Assembly: GCF_002632825.1 (NCBI RefSeq) | Contig: NZ_NJAJ01000001.1 | Location: 1-64,000, forward strand | Source of the DNA: Xenorhabdus stockiae | GTDB lineage: Bacteria; Pseudomonadota; Gammaproteobacteria; Enterobacterales; Enterobacteriaceae | Direction: 5' to 3' | DNA: 64,000 nucleotides | Shown: in pieces, positions 39,522 through 49,809 of the stretch | How the letters are laid out: each line of letters starts with the position of its first letter | How positions within the stretch are numbered: position 1 is the first letter of the stretch | Program-made: the position numbers and the translations under genes | Notes under the pieces: model-generated | The model's input: the letters and a program-made list of their open reading frames with translations, nothing else | What the model was told of the DNA's origin: nothing | Databases searched by the model: none

Positions 39522-42023
39522 GTGCTATATCTTTATTTTAAGCCGATAGGCTTTCATAGATATCGGTATAAACTATTATCGTTATTCGTATCACTAAGTT
39601 GTCTAATAACGTCAGAAGCCGCAAAAGCGGATTATGACGAGTTAATCCTGCAAGCCAGAAATGGCAATACCATCCCCATGCTTGAATATATTCGTCAAGA
39701 AGAAAAGCGGCGGAAACTTTCGTCTTCTCAGGTTGCTGACTGGTTACAAATTGCAGGCTGGGCCGGGCGAGATAATGAAGTGATTGGACTTTGGCAACGC
39801 TATTATTCTATGGAATTACCAGCCAGAGGTATTGCTGCCGCAGCGCGTTCTTATCGCAATCAGCGCCAATGGACACAATCCGTCCAATTATGGCATCTGG
39901 CTTCTGTCCTTGAAGAACAAAACCACGATCTAAAAGCAGGCCTGATTATGACGCTGGCAGATGCCAAGCGAGACAGTGAGGCTCGGCAGCTGGCAAAAAG
40001 GTTACTGGCACAACATCCCAATGCCGCTAATTACCGTTTAATGGCCTATGTTGATGAAGCAGCCGGTCGCACATGGGATGCCATGCAAATGCTCTCCACC
40101 GCCCATGAGCGTTTCCCTAATGATAAAAATACCACTCACGATTATCTGTTCAGTCTGAAAAACAACCGTATCAATGGCCCAGCATGGCTTTTAGAACAAC
40201 AAAATTCCTCTAAATTACAGTTATCCCCGGGTCAACAACGCAGGCTGGAAGCCGATGCAGCGGCTGAATTAGTTCGTCTTGCCATAATCCCTAATCGCAG
40301 TGAAACAGAGCGGTTTGATATTGCTGACAAAGCACTTGTCCGTTATGAGCATATGCTAAATGAGTGGCGTGAACAGCCAGATGCCCAACAGGATTACCGA
40401 CGTGCCCGAATTGATCGCCTTGGGGCATTACTCGCCCGTTTCCGGACACAGGAACTTATTGAAGAATATTTACGCCTGCAACAGCCTTCATCAACAGAAG
40501 AAAACACAGAAATACCGGATTATGCCCATAAATGGGCTGCGGCGGCCTATCTGAATCTTCGCCAGCCAGATAAAGCAAGGAACATTCTGCGCCCGCTGAG
40601 TTACCCGAACGGGAAATACCCTGATAAAGGAATTCCGACTTCCCATATCACACTGGAAGATGACAGCGTTCTTTTTTATTCCGATGTGGAAAGTGAGCAC
40701 CTAAATGAAGCCCAAAAACTCGCTGCCAATATCAAACAACGTAATGTTTATATGGTGAATGTTTACGGCTCTCCAATCCGGGTTCCTAATGACGGCTGGC
40801 TGCAAGGGCAACAATTTCTGGCGGAATCAGCGCAACTTAATGAAGATTTACCTGAGGCAGAAAAACGTTTTACGCATTTAGCCCGTACAGCTCCCTCCAA
40901 CCAAAAATTGCGTCTCGATTTGGCGGCAATCTGGCTGGATCGAGGCTGGCCTCGTCGGGCAGAAAGTGAGTTAAAACAGGCTGAAGGGCTTGATCACCGT
41001 AATTTATCACTGGAAATCCAGCAAGGTTATACCGCTTTAGCTCTACAAGAGTGGAAACAGGTTGATTTACTGGCAGATGATGTCACCTCCCGCACACCAG
41101 AGAATGTACTGGGTAAACGTTTTAACCGCCTGCGCAATGTTCATCATATGTCAGAGCTGCGTGTCAGGGTTAATCAGGGCATTGATTCAGACAGCCCCAC
41201 CAGCGGTAAAAGCAGTTCAGACATTGATGCGGTTATTTATAGCCCGCCCATTAACGATAACTGGCGTCTGTTTGCCGGTGGTGCATATAACCGCGCTCAG
41301 TTCAGCGAAGGCCGTGGATTAAACCGTGATTTACGTGGTGGTTTAGAATGGCGGGCACGGGATATCTGGCTGGAGGGTGAAGTTTCTGGCCGGAATTATC
41401 GTCATGGCAATAAGGTCGGCCTGCGTTTTACCGGCTGGTACGATTTTAATGATGAATGGCGTCTGGGTGGATCAGCAGAACGGCTGGCACGGAACACTCC
41501 CTTGCGAGCATTAACCAATAATATTTACGCTAATGGCGGGCAAATCTATAGCCGCTGGAGATACAGCGAACGCAGCCAGTGGAGTGCCAGTTTTGCACCT
41601 TCCTTTTTTTCCGATGGTAATAACCGGTTTGCTTATACCATTAACGGAATGCAACGCATCTATACCGCTCCTTATCTGAAACTCGATGCAACTTTGGAAG
41701 TCGGTACAACACATAACAGCAAGCAAGATACCCCTTATTTCAATCCCAAAAATGATTTTACCCTGCTTCCGGCGCTGGAAGCGGATCACATCATTTATCG
41801 GCATTATCAGACCGTCTGGAGCCAGCAACTCACGGCAGGTATCGGCGAGTACTGGCAGAAAGATTATGGCGGAGGGCTGATAACTACGGTCAGTTATGGG
41901 CAACGTATTAAGTGGAATGATGTTGTGGATGCAGGCGTACGGCTCACGCTGGATAAACGCCCTTATGACGGTAGACGTGAAAAAAACCTGCAAGCTGCTT
42001 TTGATTTAACGTATCGGTTCTAA
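39522..42023 (+). CDS. pgaA: Poly-beta-1,6-GlcNAc outer membrane export porin (PgaA/HmsH)
   Basis: The 833-residue protein has a long signal peptide (to about residue 37), a TPR-rich periplasmic part (about 40-520) with repeated helical hairpins (e.g. RDSEARQLAKRLLAQHPNAANY), and a C-terminal beta-barrel ending in FDLTYRF. PgaA exports deacetylated poly-GlcNAc across the outer membrane. The start is GTG 39522 with AAGGGG upstream; no ATG in frame is better placed. It heads pgaABCD with pgaB 10 bp downstream. The same locus is called hms in Yersinia. Confidence 0.92.
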   Translation: MLYLYFKPIGFHRYRYKLLSLFVSLSCLITSEAAKADYDELILQARNGNTIPMLEYIRQEEKRRKLSSSQVADWLQIAGWAGRDNEVIGLWQRYYSMELPARGIAAAARSYRNQRQWTQSVQLWHLASVLEEQNHDLKAGLIMTLADAKRDSEARQLAKRLLAQHPNAANYRLMAYVDEAAGRTWDAMQMLSTAHERFPNDKNTTHDYLFSLKNNRINGPAWLLEQQNSSKLQLSPGQQRRLEADAAAELVRLAIIPNRSETERFDIADKALVRYEHMLNEWREQPDAQQDYRRARIDRLGALLARFRTQELIEEYLRLQQPSSTEENTEIPDYAHKWAAAAYLNLRQPDKARNILRPLSYPNGKYPDKGIPTSHITLEDDSVLFYSDVESEHLNEAQKLAANIKQRNVYMVNVYGSPIRVPNDGWLQGQQFLAESAQLNEDLPEAEKRFTHLARTAPSNQKLRLDLAAIWLDRGWPRRAESELKQAEGLDHRNLSLEIQQGYTALALQEWKQVDLLADDVTSRTPENVLGKRFNRLRNVHHMSELRVRVNQGIDSDSPTSGKSSSDIDAVIYSPPINDNWRLFAGGAYNRAQFSEGRGLNRDLRGGLEWRARDIWLEGEVSGRNYRHGNKVGLRFTGWYDFNDEWRLGGSAERLARNTPLRALTNNIYANGGQIYSRWRYSERSQWSASFAPSFFSDGNNRFAYTINGMQRIYTAPYLKLDATLEVGTTHNSKQDTPYFNPKNDFTLLPALEADHIIYRHYQTVWSQQLTAGIGEYWQKDYGGGLITTVSYGQRIKWNDVVDAGVRLTLDKRPYDGRREKNLQAAFDLTYRF

Positions 42024-42033
42024 AGGATTTTCT

Positions 42034-44070
42034 ATGACTTTTAACGTAATTCGCTATTGGTTAATGATTTCAGCTTTGCTGGTTAGCCTGCTTATTTCTC
42101 AACTCAGTGTCATGGCCCACGCCGGAAAGCCTGATTTCGTTCCACCGGCGGAACGCCCTTTATCGATGAACGAACGCCCCTGGCCCCATAACAGTTTTGT
42201 CGTGCTGGCTTATCATGATGTTGAAGATGATGGTGCTGACCAACGTTTTATGTCCGTCCGTACCAGTGCGCTGAATGATCAATTTGCCTGGCTGCACGCC
42301 AATGGTTATCAACCAATTACCGTTGATCAGATCCTCGTGGCTAATCAGGGAGGAACACCACTACCACCTAAAGCCGTACTACTCACTTTTGATGACGGTT
42401 ACAGCAGTTTCTATCACCGCGTATTTCCTTTACTGAAAGCCTATAACTGGCCTGCTATTCTGGCTCCCGTCGGTATTTGGGTTGATGCTCCCGCAGGAAA
42501 GCCGGTAAATTTTGGTGGACTGAAAGTACCGCGGGAACGTTTTACCACCTGGGCACAGGTTGCCGAAATGTCCCGCTCCGGTCTGGTGGAAATTGGTTCA
42601 CATACTTATCAGCATCATTACGGTGCTCTTGGTAATCCACAGGGGAATACCGAACCTGCCGCTGCCACCCGAATCTATGATCCCAAAACAGGCAAATATG
42701 AAACTGAAAAGGCATTCCGTCAGCGTATGGAGCGGGATGTCAGGACAATCACGCAGCGGATCATCTCTGCTACAGGTAAAAAGCCGCGTGTCTGGGTCTG
42801 GCCTTACGGAATTGACAGTGGTGTCACGCTGGATATAGCAAAGCAGCACGGCTATAAACTGGCTTTGACTCTCGATACCGGTCTGGCTAATGCCAAAAAT
42901 CTGGATAATGTTCCGCGGATCTTGCTGACAAATAACCCAACACTGAAAGAGTTCGCGGAACAGGTTATTCAGGTTCAGAATAAATTCCCGCTGCGTATCG
43001 CCCATATTGATCTGGATTATGTTTATGATCCTGACCCTGTTCAGCAGGCAAGTAATCTCGACAAACTGGTGCAGCGTGTTGCCGACCTCGGTATTAACAC
43101 GGTTTTCCTACAGGCTTTTGCAGATCCTACCGGCGATGGCACTGTACGTGAACTTTACTTCCCTAATCGCTGGTTACCAATGCGGGCCGATTTATTTAAC
43201 CGGGTTTCCTGGCAGATACACAGCCGGTTAAATATTGATGTTTACGCATGGATGCCGGTTCTGGCATTTGAATTAGAGCCTTCCCTGCCCCGCGTATTGA
43301 GCTATGACAAAAATAGCGGTGAGTTATCCGTAAACAAAGCACAATACCGTCGGTTATCGCCTTATAACCTAGAAAACCGCCGCAGAATTAAAGAGATTTA
43401 TCAGGATTTAGCTGCTCATTCCATTTTTCAGGGTGTGCTGTATCACGATGATGCCATCATGTCAGATTTTGAGGATGCCGGCCTGGATGCAATCAGGGTT
43501 TATCAGCGGGAGGGTTTTCCGGCCTCCATTGCCGAAATTCGTCAGGACCCAGAACAATTCGCCCGCTGGAGCCGCTTCAAAAGCCGATACCTGACCGATT
43601 TCACTCAGGAACTCACTGAAGCTATCAAATCTGTCCGGGGTTATCAGGTAAAAACTGCCCGTAATATTTTTGCGCTGCCGATTCTGGAACCGGACAGCGA
43701 AGAGTGGTTTGCCCAGAATTTGGATGATTTTCTTGCCCATTATGACTGGGTTGCCCCGATGGCAATGCCATTAATGGAAAATATCCCACTGTCAAAAAGT
43801 AATCAGTGGCTATCCCGTTTAGTGAAAGCTGTCGGTCAGCGCCCGGATGCTCTGAGTAAAACGGTATTTGAACTGCAAGCCGTAGACTGGCGCAAACCAT
43901 CCAATAAAAGAATGATATCAGGCGAACAACTCGCTGAATGGATGCGCCAGTTACAGCTGAATGGTGCCCAAAATTTTGGTTACTACCCTGATGACTTTAT
44001 TAATAATCAACCAGAAATGAACTCGATCCGTCCTGTTCTTTCCTCAGAATGGTATCCACTCAATGATTGA
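42034..44070 (+). CDS. pgaB: Poly-beta-1,6-GlcNAc N-deacetylase (PgaB/HmsF)
   Basis: The 678-residue protein has a NodB-type deacetylase domain with Asp120/Asp121 (LTFDDGY) and the metal His pair His190/His195 ([10 protein letters not shown]), then a PgaB C-terminal glycoside-hydrolase-like domain with [22 protein letters not shown] and [13 protein letters not shown]. It partly deacetylates poly-GlcNAc for export and can cleave the deacetylated polymer. E. coli PgaB is a lipoprotein; here the N-terminus ([16 protein letters not shown]) has no Cys and looks like a signal peptidase I site. It overlaps pgaC by 8 bp. Confidence 0.93.
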   Translation: MTFNVIRYWLMISALLVSLLISQLSVMAHAGKPDFVPPAERPLSMNERPWPHNSFVVLAYHDVEDDGADQRFMSVRTSALNDQFAWLHANGYQPITVDQILVANQGGTPLPPKAVLLTFDDGYSSFYHRVFPLLKAYNWPAILAPVGIWVDAPAGKPVNFGGLKVPRERFTTWAQVAEMSRSGLVEIGSHTYQHHYGALGNPQGNTEPAAATRIYDPKTGKYETEKAFRQRMERDVRTITQRIISATGKKPRVWVWPYGIDSGVTLDIAKQHGYKLALTLDTGLANAKNLDNVPRILLTNNPTLKEFAEQVIQVQNKFPLRIAHIDLDYVYDPDPVQQASNLDKLVQRVADLGINTVFLQAFADPTGDGTVRELYFPNRWLPMRADLFNRVSWQIHSRLNIDVYAWMPVLAFELEPSLPRVLSYDKNSGELSVNKAQYRRLSPYNLENRRRIKEIYQDLAAHSIFQGVLYHDDAIMSDFEDAGLDAIRVYQREGFPASIAEIRQDPEQFARWSRFKSRYLTDFTQELTEAIKSVRGYQVKTARNIFALPILEPDSEEWFAQNLDDFLAHYDWVAPMAMPLMENIPLSKSNQWLSRLVKAVGQRPDALSKTVFELQAVDWRKPSNKRMISGEQLAEWMRQLQLNGAQNFGYYPDDFINNQPEMNSIRPVLSSEWYPLND

Positions 44071-45388
44071 TCGTATTCTTGCTTTTATTGTGCTCTGTAT
44101 TGTTTTGAGTATTCCCATCGGTATTGCCGTCACCTTTACCGGTGAAGTTATGCTGAACTTTGTGTTTTTCTGGCCCCTGTTTATGTCTGCCATCTGGATT
44201 TCAGGTGGGGTTTATTTCTGGTTTTATCGTGAAAGACATTGGAAACAAAGTGATGAGCCGCCCCATCTGGACGGCGAGCCTCTGATATCCATTTTGATCC
44301 CCTGTTATAACGAAGGCCCGAATGTGCGTGAGACACTACAGGCAGCACTGAATCAGCGCTACTCCAATATTGAAGTGATCGCAATCAATGACGGTTCAAC
44401 CGACAGCACCACCCATGAACTTAATGATATGGCGAAACAGCATAGCGCCCTGAGAGTGATACATCTGAAACAGAATCAGGGGAAAGCCACCGCGCTTCAG
44501 GCCGGAGCTGCTGCTGCCAACAGTGATTATCTGGTTTGTATTGATGGTGATGCTCTGTTAGATCGTGATGCTGCTGTATGGATGGTGAAACCGATGATTG
44601 ACCATCCCCGTGTAGGTGCAGTGACCGGTAACCCTCGGATCCGTACCCGCTCTACTCTGGTTGGCCGAATTCAGGTAGGTGAATTTTCTTCTATCATTGG
44701 CCTTATCAAACGTACTCAGCGGATTTACGGTCAGGTGTTTACCGTTTCCGGTGTGGTTGCTGCTTTTAACCGCCGTGCTCTTGCCGATGTGGGTTATTGG
44801 AGCAACGACATGATTACAGAAGATATTGATGTCAGCTGGAAACTACAATTACGTCATTGGTCCGTCTTCTTTGAGCCTCGGGCTATCTGCTGGATCCTGA
44901 TGCCGGAAACGCTTCGTGGATTATGGAAACAGAGATTACGCTGGGCGCAGGGTGGAGCAGAAGTCTTTCTCAAAAACCTGCGGAAACTCTGGGCATGGGA
45001 ATATCGCCGTATGTGGGTTTTATTTGCCGAATTCTGCTGTTCGGTAATCTGGTCATTTACCTTTGCCCTTTCGATTATATTGTTTTTCCTCGGCATGTTT
45101 ATCACATTACCTGAAACCATTCGGGTTTATACCCTCTTCCCGCCCGGCTATACCGGATTGGTATTAGCCGCAACCTGTCTGATTCAGTTTACTGTCAGCC
45201 TGTTAATTGAACGTCGCTATGAAAAACACGTCGCATCATCACTTTTCTGGGTGATCTGGTATCCGGTCGTATATTGGATGCTGAACTTGTTTACGACATT
45301 GGTCTCTTTTCCCAAAGTTATGCTTAAAGTCCACCGCAAACGTGCTCGTTGGGAAAGCCCTGATCGTGGAATAGAGAGAATAGAATAA
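44063..45388 (+). CDS. pgaC: Poly-beta-1,6-GlcNAc synthase (PgaC/HmsR)
   Basis: The 441-residue family 2 glycosyltransferase has two N-terminal membrane helices, the cytoplasmic GT-A domain with [29 protein letters not shown] and QRLRWAQGG (the D, DxD, TED and QxxRW motifs), and three or more C-terminal helices. It polymerises UDP-GlcNAc at the inner membrane; in E. coli activity needs PgaD and c-di-GMP. It overlaps pgaB and shares its last base with the first of pgaD. Confidence 0.95.
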   Translation: MIDRILAFIVLCIVLSIPIGIAVTFTGEVMLNFVFFWPLFMSAIWISGGVYFWFYRERHWKQSDEPPHLDGEPLISILIPCYNEGPNVRETLQAALNQRYSNIEVIAINDGSTDSTTHELNDMAKQHSALRVIHLKQNQGKATALQAGAAAANSDYLVCIDGDALLDRDAAVWMVKPMIDHPRVGAVTGNPRIRTRSTLVGRIQVGEFSSIIGLIKRTQRIYGQVFTVSGVVAAFNRRALADVGYWSNDMITEDIDVSWKLQLRHWSVFFEPRAICWILMPETLRGLWKQRLRWAQGGAEVFLKNLRKLWAWEYRRMWVLFAEFCCSVIWSFTFALSIILFFLGMFITLPETIRVYTLFPPGYTGLVLAATCLIQFTVSLLIERRYEKHVASSLFWVIWYPVVYWMLNLFTTLVSFPKVMLKVHRKRARWESPDRGIERIE

Positions 45389-45810
45389 TGAAAGATCCTT
45401 TAATATTTACAGAACAGAAATTATTACCTCGTCTTATTGATGTCACACTGACTATTTTAGCTTGGTGTGGATTTGTCTATTTGTTTATTTCGGGGTTATT
45501 TAATTCGCCCCATCATGGCCCTAAGCCTGTTATGTATATATTCAGTTCGGAATTAAGCTCAATTGCCCTCTATATCATTGTCGCTATATTCAATGCATTT
45601 CTTCTGATCGGCTGGGCAAAGTATAATCAAATTCGTTTTCGTATTGAACGCCGTCGCCATCGACCTGCGTTAAACCATGATGAGATTGCAACAAGCTTTT
45701 CTTTAGAAGAAAACATAATAGACAGATTGAATCAAGGAAAAGTGTCTGATATTACTTATAATAATCATGGGCACATAATAGGAGTTGCTGAAAACCAAAT
45801 TAATAAATAA
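45388..45810 (+). CDS. pgaD: Poly-beta-1,6-GlcNAc biosynthesis protein PgaD (HmsS)
   Basis: The 140-residue protein has two membrane helices (about 17-38 and 55-77) followed by the PgaD-typical GWAKYNQIRFRIERRRHRP segment and a polar tail. PgaD binds PgaC, and in E. coli the pair is stabilised by c-di-GMP. It is the last gene of the polysaccharide operon. The 287 bp after it carry an inverted repeat and a partial ERIC copy before yfiR. Confidence 0.9.
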   Translation: MKDPLIFTEQKLLPRLIDVTLTILAWCGFVYLFISGLFNSPHHGPKPVMYIFSSELSSIALYIIVAIFNAFLLIGWAKYNQIRFRIERRRHRPALNHDEIATSFSLEENIIDRLNQGKVSDITYNNHGHIIGVAENQINK

Positions 45811-45858
45811 AGGAAATAGTTTTTATAACTCATCCTTCTATTATTTAATATATTTTGC

Positions 45859-45932
45859 AACCTATCTCATATACGACCATTTACAACCGGTGATTAATGA
45901 TTTTTGTACAGAATGCCATGATGAGATAGGTT
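45859..45932. repeat. 12-bp perfect inverted repeat around 50 bp
   Basis: AACCTATCTCAT (45859-45870) and ATGAGATAGGTT (45921-45932) are exact inverted arms. It has neither ERIC ends nor a T-run. It could be a small mobile unit or an RNA structure between pgaD and yfiR. Confidence 0.6.
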
Positions 45933-45994
45933 CCATATCCAATATATTTAGAATGACAACCCTGTGATACGGATAGCCATATATTAATAAAAAA

Positions 45995-46053
45995 AGTAAC
46001 TGAAATGAGTAAATACAGCCAACAAAGAGGCGACTTGAAAGACTAAGTGTATA
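45995..46053 (+). repeat. Partial ERIC element, right half
   Basis: GTAACTGAAATGAGTAAATA, CAGCCAACAAAGAGGCGACT and TGAAAGACTAAGTGTATA match the right half of the intact copy. The left half is missing. It sits 45 bp before yfiR and may affect its leader. Confidence 0.7.
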
Positions 46054-46097
46054 TTAATGACTGTTAATAATATGAAAGATAAAAACGGGATCCCGTT

Positions 46098-46679
46098 ATG
46101 TGCTTAATTGAATGGATTCTCTGTGTTGTCAAACATTGTGCTTCCAAATTATTTTTACGGGTATTGACGGTTTTATGTATAACCATGGTGATATGTAATT
46201 CAATAGTAACAGCTATGCCTGAAACTAAAGAGCAAATAAAAACAAATGAAAATGTTGTGCGTGTCGTCTCTGGCATTATCAGTTATACATATTGGCCAGT
46301 CACACGTCCGACATTACACTTATGTCTGGTCACCCCTTCTAAATACATTCGTGCTTTAAAAAATATTAATATGTTTCCTGATGAAATAGAATTACGGATA
46401 GAAATTCTAAATTTCAATACAGAACAATTAGTCAATAAGTGTGATATTATTTACTACGGTCAGATTGATCCTATACTTCAACATCAAGTATTTAATCAGA
46501 AAAATAATAAACCACTTCTTACTATTGCTGAACAAAACCAACATTGTGAAATCGGTAGTGCATTCTGCCTCAATATAGATAGTACCCAAACAACGTTTAA
46601 CCTTAATCTCGATATTTTGACTCGCAGTGGTATACGCGTAGATCCAAATGTCCTGCAATTGGCTCGTAAGGCGGAATAA
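46098..46679 (+). CDS. yfiR: YfiR/HmsC-type periplasmic repressor of the diguanylate cyclase
   Basis: The 193-residue protein has a signal peptide (hydrophobic about 19-38, cleavage near VTA-MPE) and a YfiR (DUF4154) domain: VVRVVSGIISYTYWP, LCLVTPSKYIRAL, LLTIAEQNQHCEIGSAFCLNID and RSGIRVDPNVLQLARKAE. Periplasmic YfiR holds YfiN inactive; redox state of its Cys and YfiB relieve this. A later ATG at codon 30 would shorten the signal peptide. The yfiN start ATG lies 4 bp after the stop, so the genes are coupled. Confidence 0.9.
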   Translation: MCLIEWILCVVKHCASKLFLRVLTVLCITMVICNSIVTAMPETKEQIKTNENVVRVVSGIISYTYWPVTRPTLHLCLVTPSKYIRALKNINMFPDEIELRIEILNFNTEQLVNKCDIIYYGQIDPILQHQVFNQKNNKPLLTIAEQNQHCEIGSAFCLNIDSTQTTFNLNLDILTRSGIRVDPNVLQLARKAE

Positions 46680-46683
46680 CTGT

Positions 46684-47931
46684 ATGAAAAAGCGTTATTC
46701 ATTAATGCCATCACGCCCGACATTACGTCAGACAGTTCACCGTATCCATCTGATCATTACTATTGTTACATTATCGGTTGTCGGTCTGTTTCTTTCTTTA
46801 CTGGCACTCTTTGCCATGCAGAAATATGCTGAAAATAATCTGAAACAGATGTCATCGACAATAGCCCATACCGTACAGGCAGCGGTAGTATTTAATGATA
46901 AAACAGCTGCAAACGAAATATTGGAAATGATTGCTGCTCACGATAGTTTTACCGAAGCAAAGATTTTCGATGCAAAAAATCAGGTATTAGCCAGCTGGCA
47001 TGCCAACCAGATAACACGCACAGGTAATTTTAAGAAACTGGTTGAATACTGGATATTCCCTGAACCCGTTACATTTCCTATTTATCACCACCAACAACAA
47101 GTGGGTTCAGTCTGGTTAATCGGCAATAGTGAACATATCACCAAATTTATCTATCAGGCCTTGCTGGTACTGTTTGCCTGCCTACTGATCAGCGCCATAC
47201 TTTCACTCTACCTTTCCCTGCGTATGCATGACGGCGTTGTCAGAACACTACAAAACATTGCCAGTGTTGCCCATGATGTGCGCCAGCGGCGGGCATTTTC
47301 TCAGCGGGTTCCTTCCGCTCAAATTGCAGAACTGCATGAACTCAGTCAGGTTTTTAACCACCTGCTGGAAGAACTGGAAGAGTGGCAGCATCATTTACAA
47401 ACGGAAAAAGCCGCTTTGACATGGCAGGCACAACACGACTCTCTCACGACATTACCCAACCGTGCAACTTTTGAGCGTGTTCTGTCCACAGTGATGAATG
47501 ACAAATTCATGCGGGAGAGCGCTGCCATTTTATTTATTGACGGTAATCGGCTCAAATATGTCAATGATGTTTATGGGCATGCAGCAGGCGATCACGTCCT
47601 TATCACAATTGCCGATACTTTAAAAAAGAAAGTGCGGAAAACAGATACTGTCGCTCGCCTCGGTGGTGATGAATTTGCCATTTTATTGCCTTCAGCCAGT
47701 TTAGAAGATGCTGAGCGGATCGCTAAAAATATCATTCACGCGATGGATACCCCGATTCAGCTTCCCAGCGGCCAACAACTACGTATCACACTCAGCATTG
47801 GCATTGCTCTGTCAAATGGTGCTTTAACAGCAGAACAGTTGCTGTCTGAAGCGGATGCCGCCATGTATCACATTAAACAACGCGGCGGTGGCTGGCACTC
47901 CGCTGACACAACAAAAGTAAACTATTTATAG
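46684..47931 (+). CDS. yfiN: Membrane diguanylate cyclase YfiN/HmsD type
   Basis: I start at ATG 46684 (MKKRYSLMPSRPTLRQ), giving 415 residues like E. coli YfiN/DgcN (408). Two membrane helices (about 23-45 and 152-172) flank a periplasmic PAS-like domain; a HAMP domain follows, then a GGDEF domain. The active site is intact (ARLGGDEFAILL), and the inhibitory I-site RKTD lies five residues before it. The enzyme makes c-di-GMP from GTP and should raise PgaC/D activity. It is the middle gene of yfiRNB. Confidence 0.92.
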   Translation: MKKRYSLMPSRPTLRQTVHRIHLIITIVTLSVVGLFLSLLALFAMQKYAENNLKQMSSTIAHTVQAAVVFNDKTAANEILEMIAAHDSFTEAKIFDAKNQVLASWHANQITRTGNFKKLVEYWIFPEPVTFPIYHHQQQVGSVWLIGNSEHITKFIYQALLVLFACLLISAILSLYLSLRMHDGVVRTLQNIASVAHDVRQRRAFSQRVPSAQIAELHELSQVFNHLLEELEEWQHHLQTEKAALTWQAQHDSLTTLPNRATFERVLSTVMNDKFMRESAAILFIDGNRLKYVNDVYGHAAGDHVLITIADTLKKKVRKTDTVARLGGDEFAILLPSASLEDAERIAKNIIHAMDTPIQLPSGQQLRITLSIGIALSNGALTAEQLLSEADAAMYHIKQRGGGWHSADTTKVNYL

Positions 47932-47942
47932 AGAAATTCATC

Positions 47943-48428
47943 ATGATAAAAAAACGCGCTTTTATATTAATGATTTCATTGATTAGCCCTTTTCTTCTCA
48001 ATGCCTGCCAACATACGGGCAAACTGACAACGGAACAAATCAAAGTCCTTAAACAACAAGGATTTCAGCAAACGGATGAAGGATGGCTATTTGGTCTGTC
48101 AGAAAAAGTCCTTTTTGGTAATAACCAATTTCACTTGCAACCTGCTGGGGAAGAAAAATTGAAAAAACTGGCTGCTATTTTATCCAAAACAGGCATTGAA
48201 CATGCACGCCTTGATGGTCACACAGATAACTACGGTGAATTAAGCTATAACAACCAGCTTTCGCTAAGACGGGCTAACACGGTTGCAGATGCCCTGACAC
48301 GGGGAGGAATGAACAGATCTAACTTAGAAACCCGTGGATTGGGGCCAAGCCAGCCTGTTGCGGATAATCGCAGTTCAAAAGGAAGGGCAGAGAACCGTCG
48401 AGTGGCGATTGTGATTACATCACAATAA
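47943..48428 (+). CDS. yfiB: OmpA-family lipoprotein YfiB/HmsE type
   Basis: The 161-residue protein has a lipobox (FLLNAC, Cys22) and a C-terminal OmpA-like peptidoglycan-binding domain: LDGHTDNYGELSYNNQLSLRR, then GLGPSQPVADN and GRAENRRVAIVI. In Pseudomonas YfiB binds YfiR and frees YfiN in response to envelope signals. It follows yfiN after 11 bp and ends the operon. Length matches E. coli YfiB (160). Confidence 0.92.
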   Translation: MIKKRAFILMISLISPFLLNACQHTGKLTTEQIKVLKQQGFQQTDEGWLFGLSEKVLFGNNQFHLQPAGEEKLKKLAAILSKTGIEHARLDGHTDNYGELSYNNQLSLRRANTVADALTRGGMNRSNLETRGLGPSQPVADNRSSKGRAENRRVAIVITSQ

Positions 48429-48775
48429 ACTTTCAATAGATTTTAAGATATAACTTAAAATACGAGGGGAATAAATAAAAGAAGGAATAATGTGGCAAAA
48501 GATTGACATTAATCAATAAAATAATTTAATTATTTCACCAAGGATGGAAACAATAATCGGTTTATTTTAGTTACTGCCGCCGATTACGTAATTTGTTGTT
48601 CAATTCTTGCTATATAAATATATATATAGTTCCTGTATTCAATATCTTCCTGTAAGATAGCCAGCGTTATTTTTCAAGCAAACAGTCATTTTTTTATCAG
48701 CAGCAAGCTCACAAAATTTTACAAATCTAGACAGTAAGACTACTGTTGGATGATGGGCTTTATCAAAAAGGAGAA
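48429..48775. other. Intergenic region between yfiB and the EAL gene
   Basis: 347 bp, AT-rich, with a TA-rich run near 48614-48630. No gene or clear terminator is visible; a promoter for the EAL gene is likely here. Confidence 0.4.
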
Positions 48776-49753
48776 ATGATGGGGCTGAATTTTAAATCAT
48801 ACCGAACGTTGTATCGGGCATTTGTGGTACTATTCATCGCCATCACTCTGAGTGCTGGTAATCTATTATGGAAAGTATTTTCTGATTATCGGAATAATAT
48901 CAGGCCTGATATAGAATTAGAGTGGGTTTTGCTAACATTGACAATACTCATACTTTTATACGCCATCGTTTTATATAAACACACCAAAACTGTTATTATT
49001 CCAGACTATCAATTTAAAAAAGCCATTAAAAACAAACAATTTATTCCTTATGTTCAGCCCATTATCTGTAGTAAAAATAACGCCCTTATCGGATGTGAAA
49101 TCCTTGTTCGCTGGCAACACCCAAAACAAGGGTTAATAGAGCCTAAAAATTTTATCTCACAAATTGAGAAATCGGACCTCATTATTCCCTTAACACATAA
49201 CTTAATTACTCAAGTTCGTGATTTTTTTGCCTCTTTGGCCTATCAGCTACCACCAAATTTTCACTTTAATTTTAATATCAATGCAAAACATTATAAAGAT
49301 AGTGGTTTAGTTGAGGATTGCCGCGACTTTCTACAGGCATTTCCTGAAGATGCAATCCATCTGATATTAGAAATTACCGAGAGAGAATTACTCGAACTGG
49401 ATGCACATACACTCGAACTATTTAATAAATTAGATAAATTAGGTGTATTAATCGCTTTAGATGATTTTGGTACAGGCCATTCTAATCATGCTTATTTACA
49501 AAAATTGAACATTAATGTAGTAAAAATAGGCCATAATTTCATTAGTAAAATGAACAATGATATGTTTTCAAAGCATATTGTTGAAAATATTATTGACCTC
49601 GCTTTACGGCTTAATTTAGAAATTGTCGCGGAAGGTGTTGAAGATCAAAAACAGGCAAATCAGCTGAAAAACTATTCGGTCAATTACCTACAAGGTTATT
49701 ACTTTGATCGCCCTATATCACCGGAAGAATTTGTTAATAAATGGTTAAAATAA
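48776..49753 (+). CDS. Membrane-anchored EAL-domain protein (probable c-di-GMP phosphodiesterase)
   Basis: Two adjacent ATGs follow AAGGAG; the second (48779) has better spacing, and an upstream TTG at 48746 is unlikely. About 325 residues: two membrane helices (about 10-35 and 53-72) with a short loop, then an EAL domain. Visible motifs are CEILVRWQHP (EAL), FNINAKHY (Asn), LEITERELLE, ALDDFGTGHSNH, VVKIGHNFI, AEGVED and LQGYYFDRPI. All usual metal and catalytic residues seem present, but the D of KID is Gly. There is no GGDEF domain. Following pga and yfiRNB on the same strand, it could lower the c-di-GMP that YfiN makes. Confidence 0.85.
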   Translation: MMGLNFKSYRTLYRAFVVLFIAITLSAGNLLWKVFSDYRNNIRPDIELEWVLLTLTILILLYAIVLYKHTKTVIIPDYQFKKAIKNKQFIPYVQPIICSKNNALIGCEILVRWQHPKQGLIEPKNFISQIEKSDLIIPLTHNLITQVRDFFASLAYQLPPNFHFNFNINAKHYKDSGLVEDCRDFLQAFPEDAIHLILEITERELLELDAHTLELFNKLDKLGVLIALDDFGTGHSNHAYLQKLNINVVKIGHNFISKMNNDMFSKHIVENIIDLALRLNLEIVAEGVEDQKQANQLKNYSVNYLQGYYFDRPISPEEFVNKWLK

Positions 49754-49809
49754 ATCATATGACTACACTGAAAACCGTGAACTTGAAACTCATAGCAAAT
49801 AGATTTTTA

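Noticed and set aside
45785..45967. 60-codon frame after pgaD
   Set aside because: Overlaps the inverted repeat and the end of pgaD; no similarity or ribosome site.
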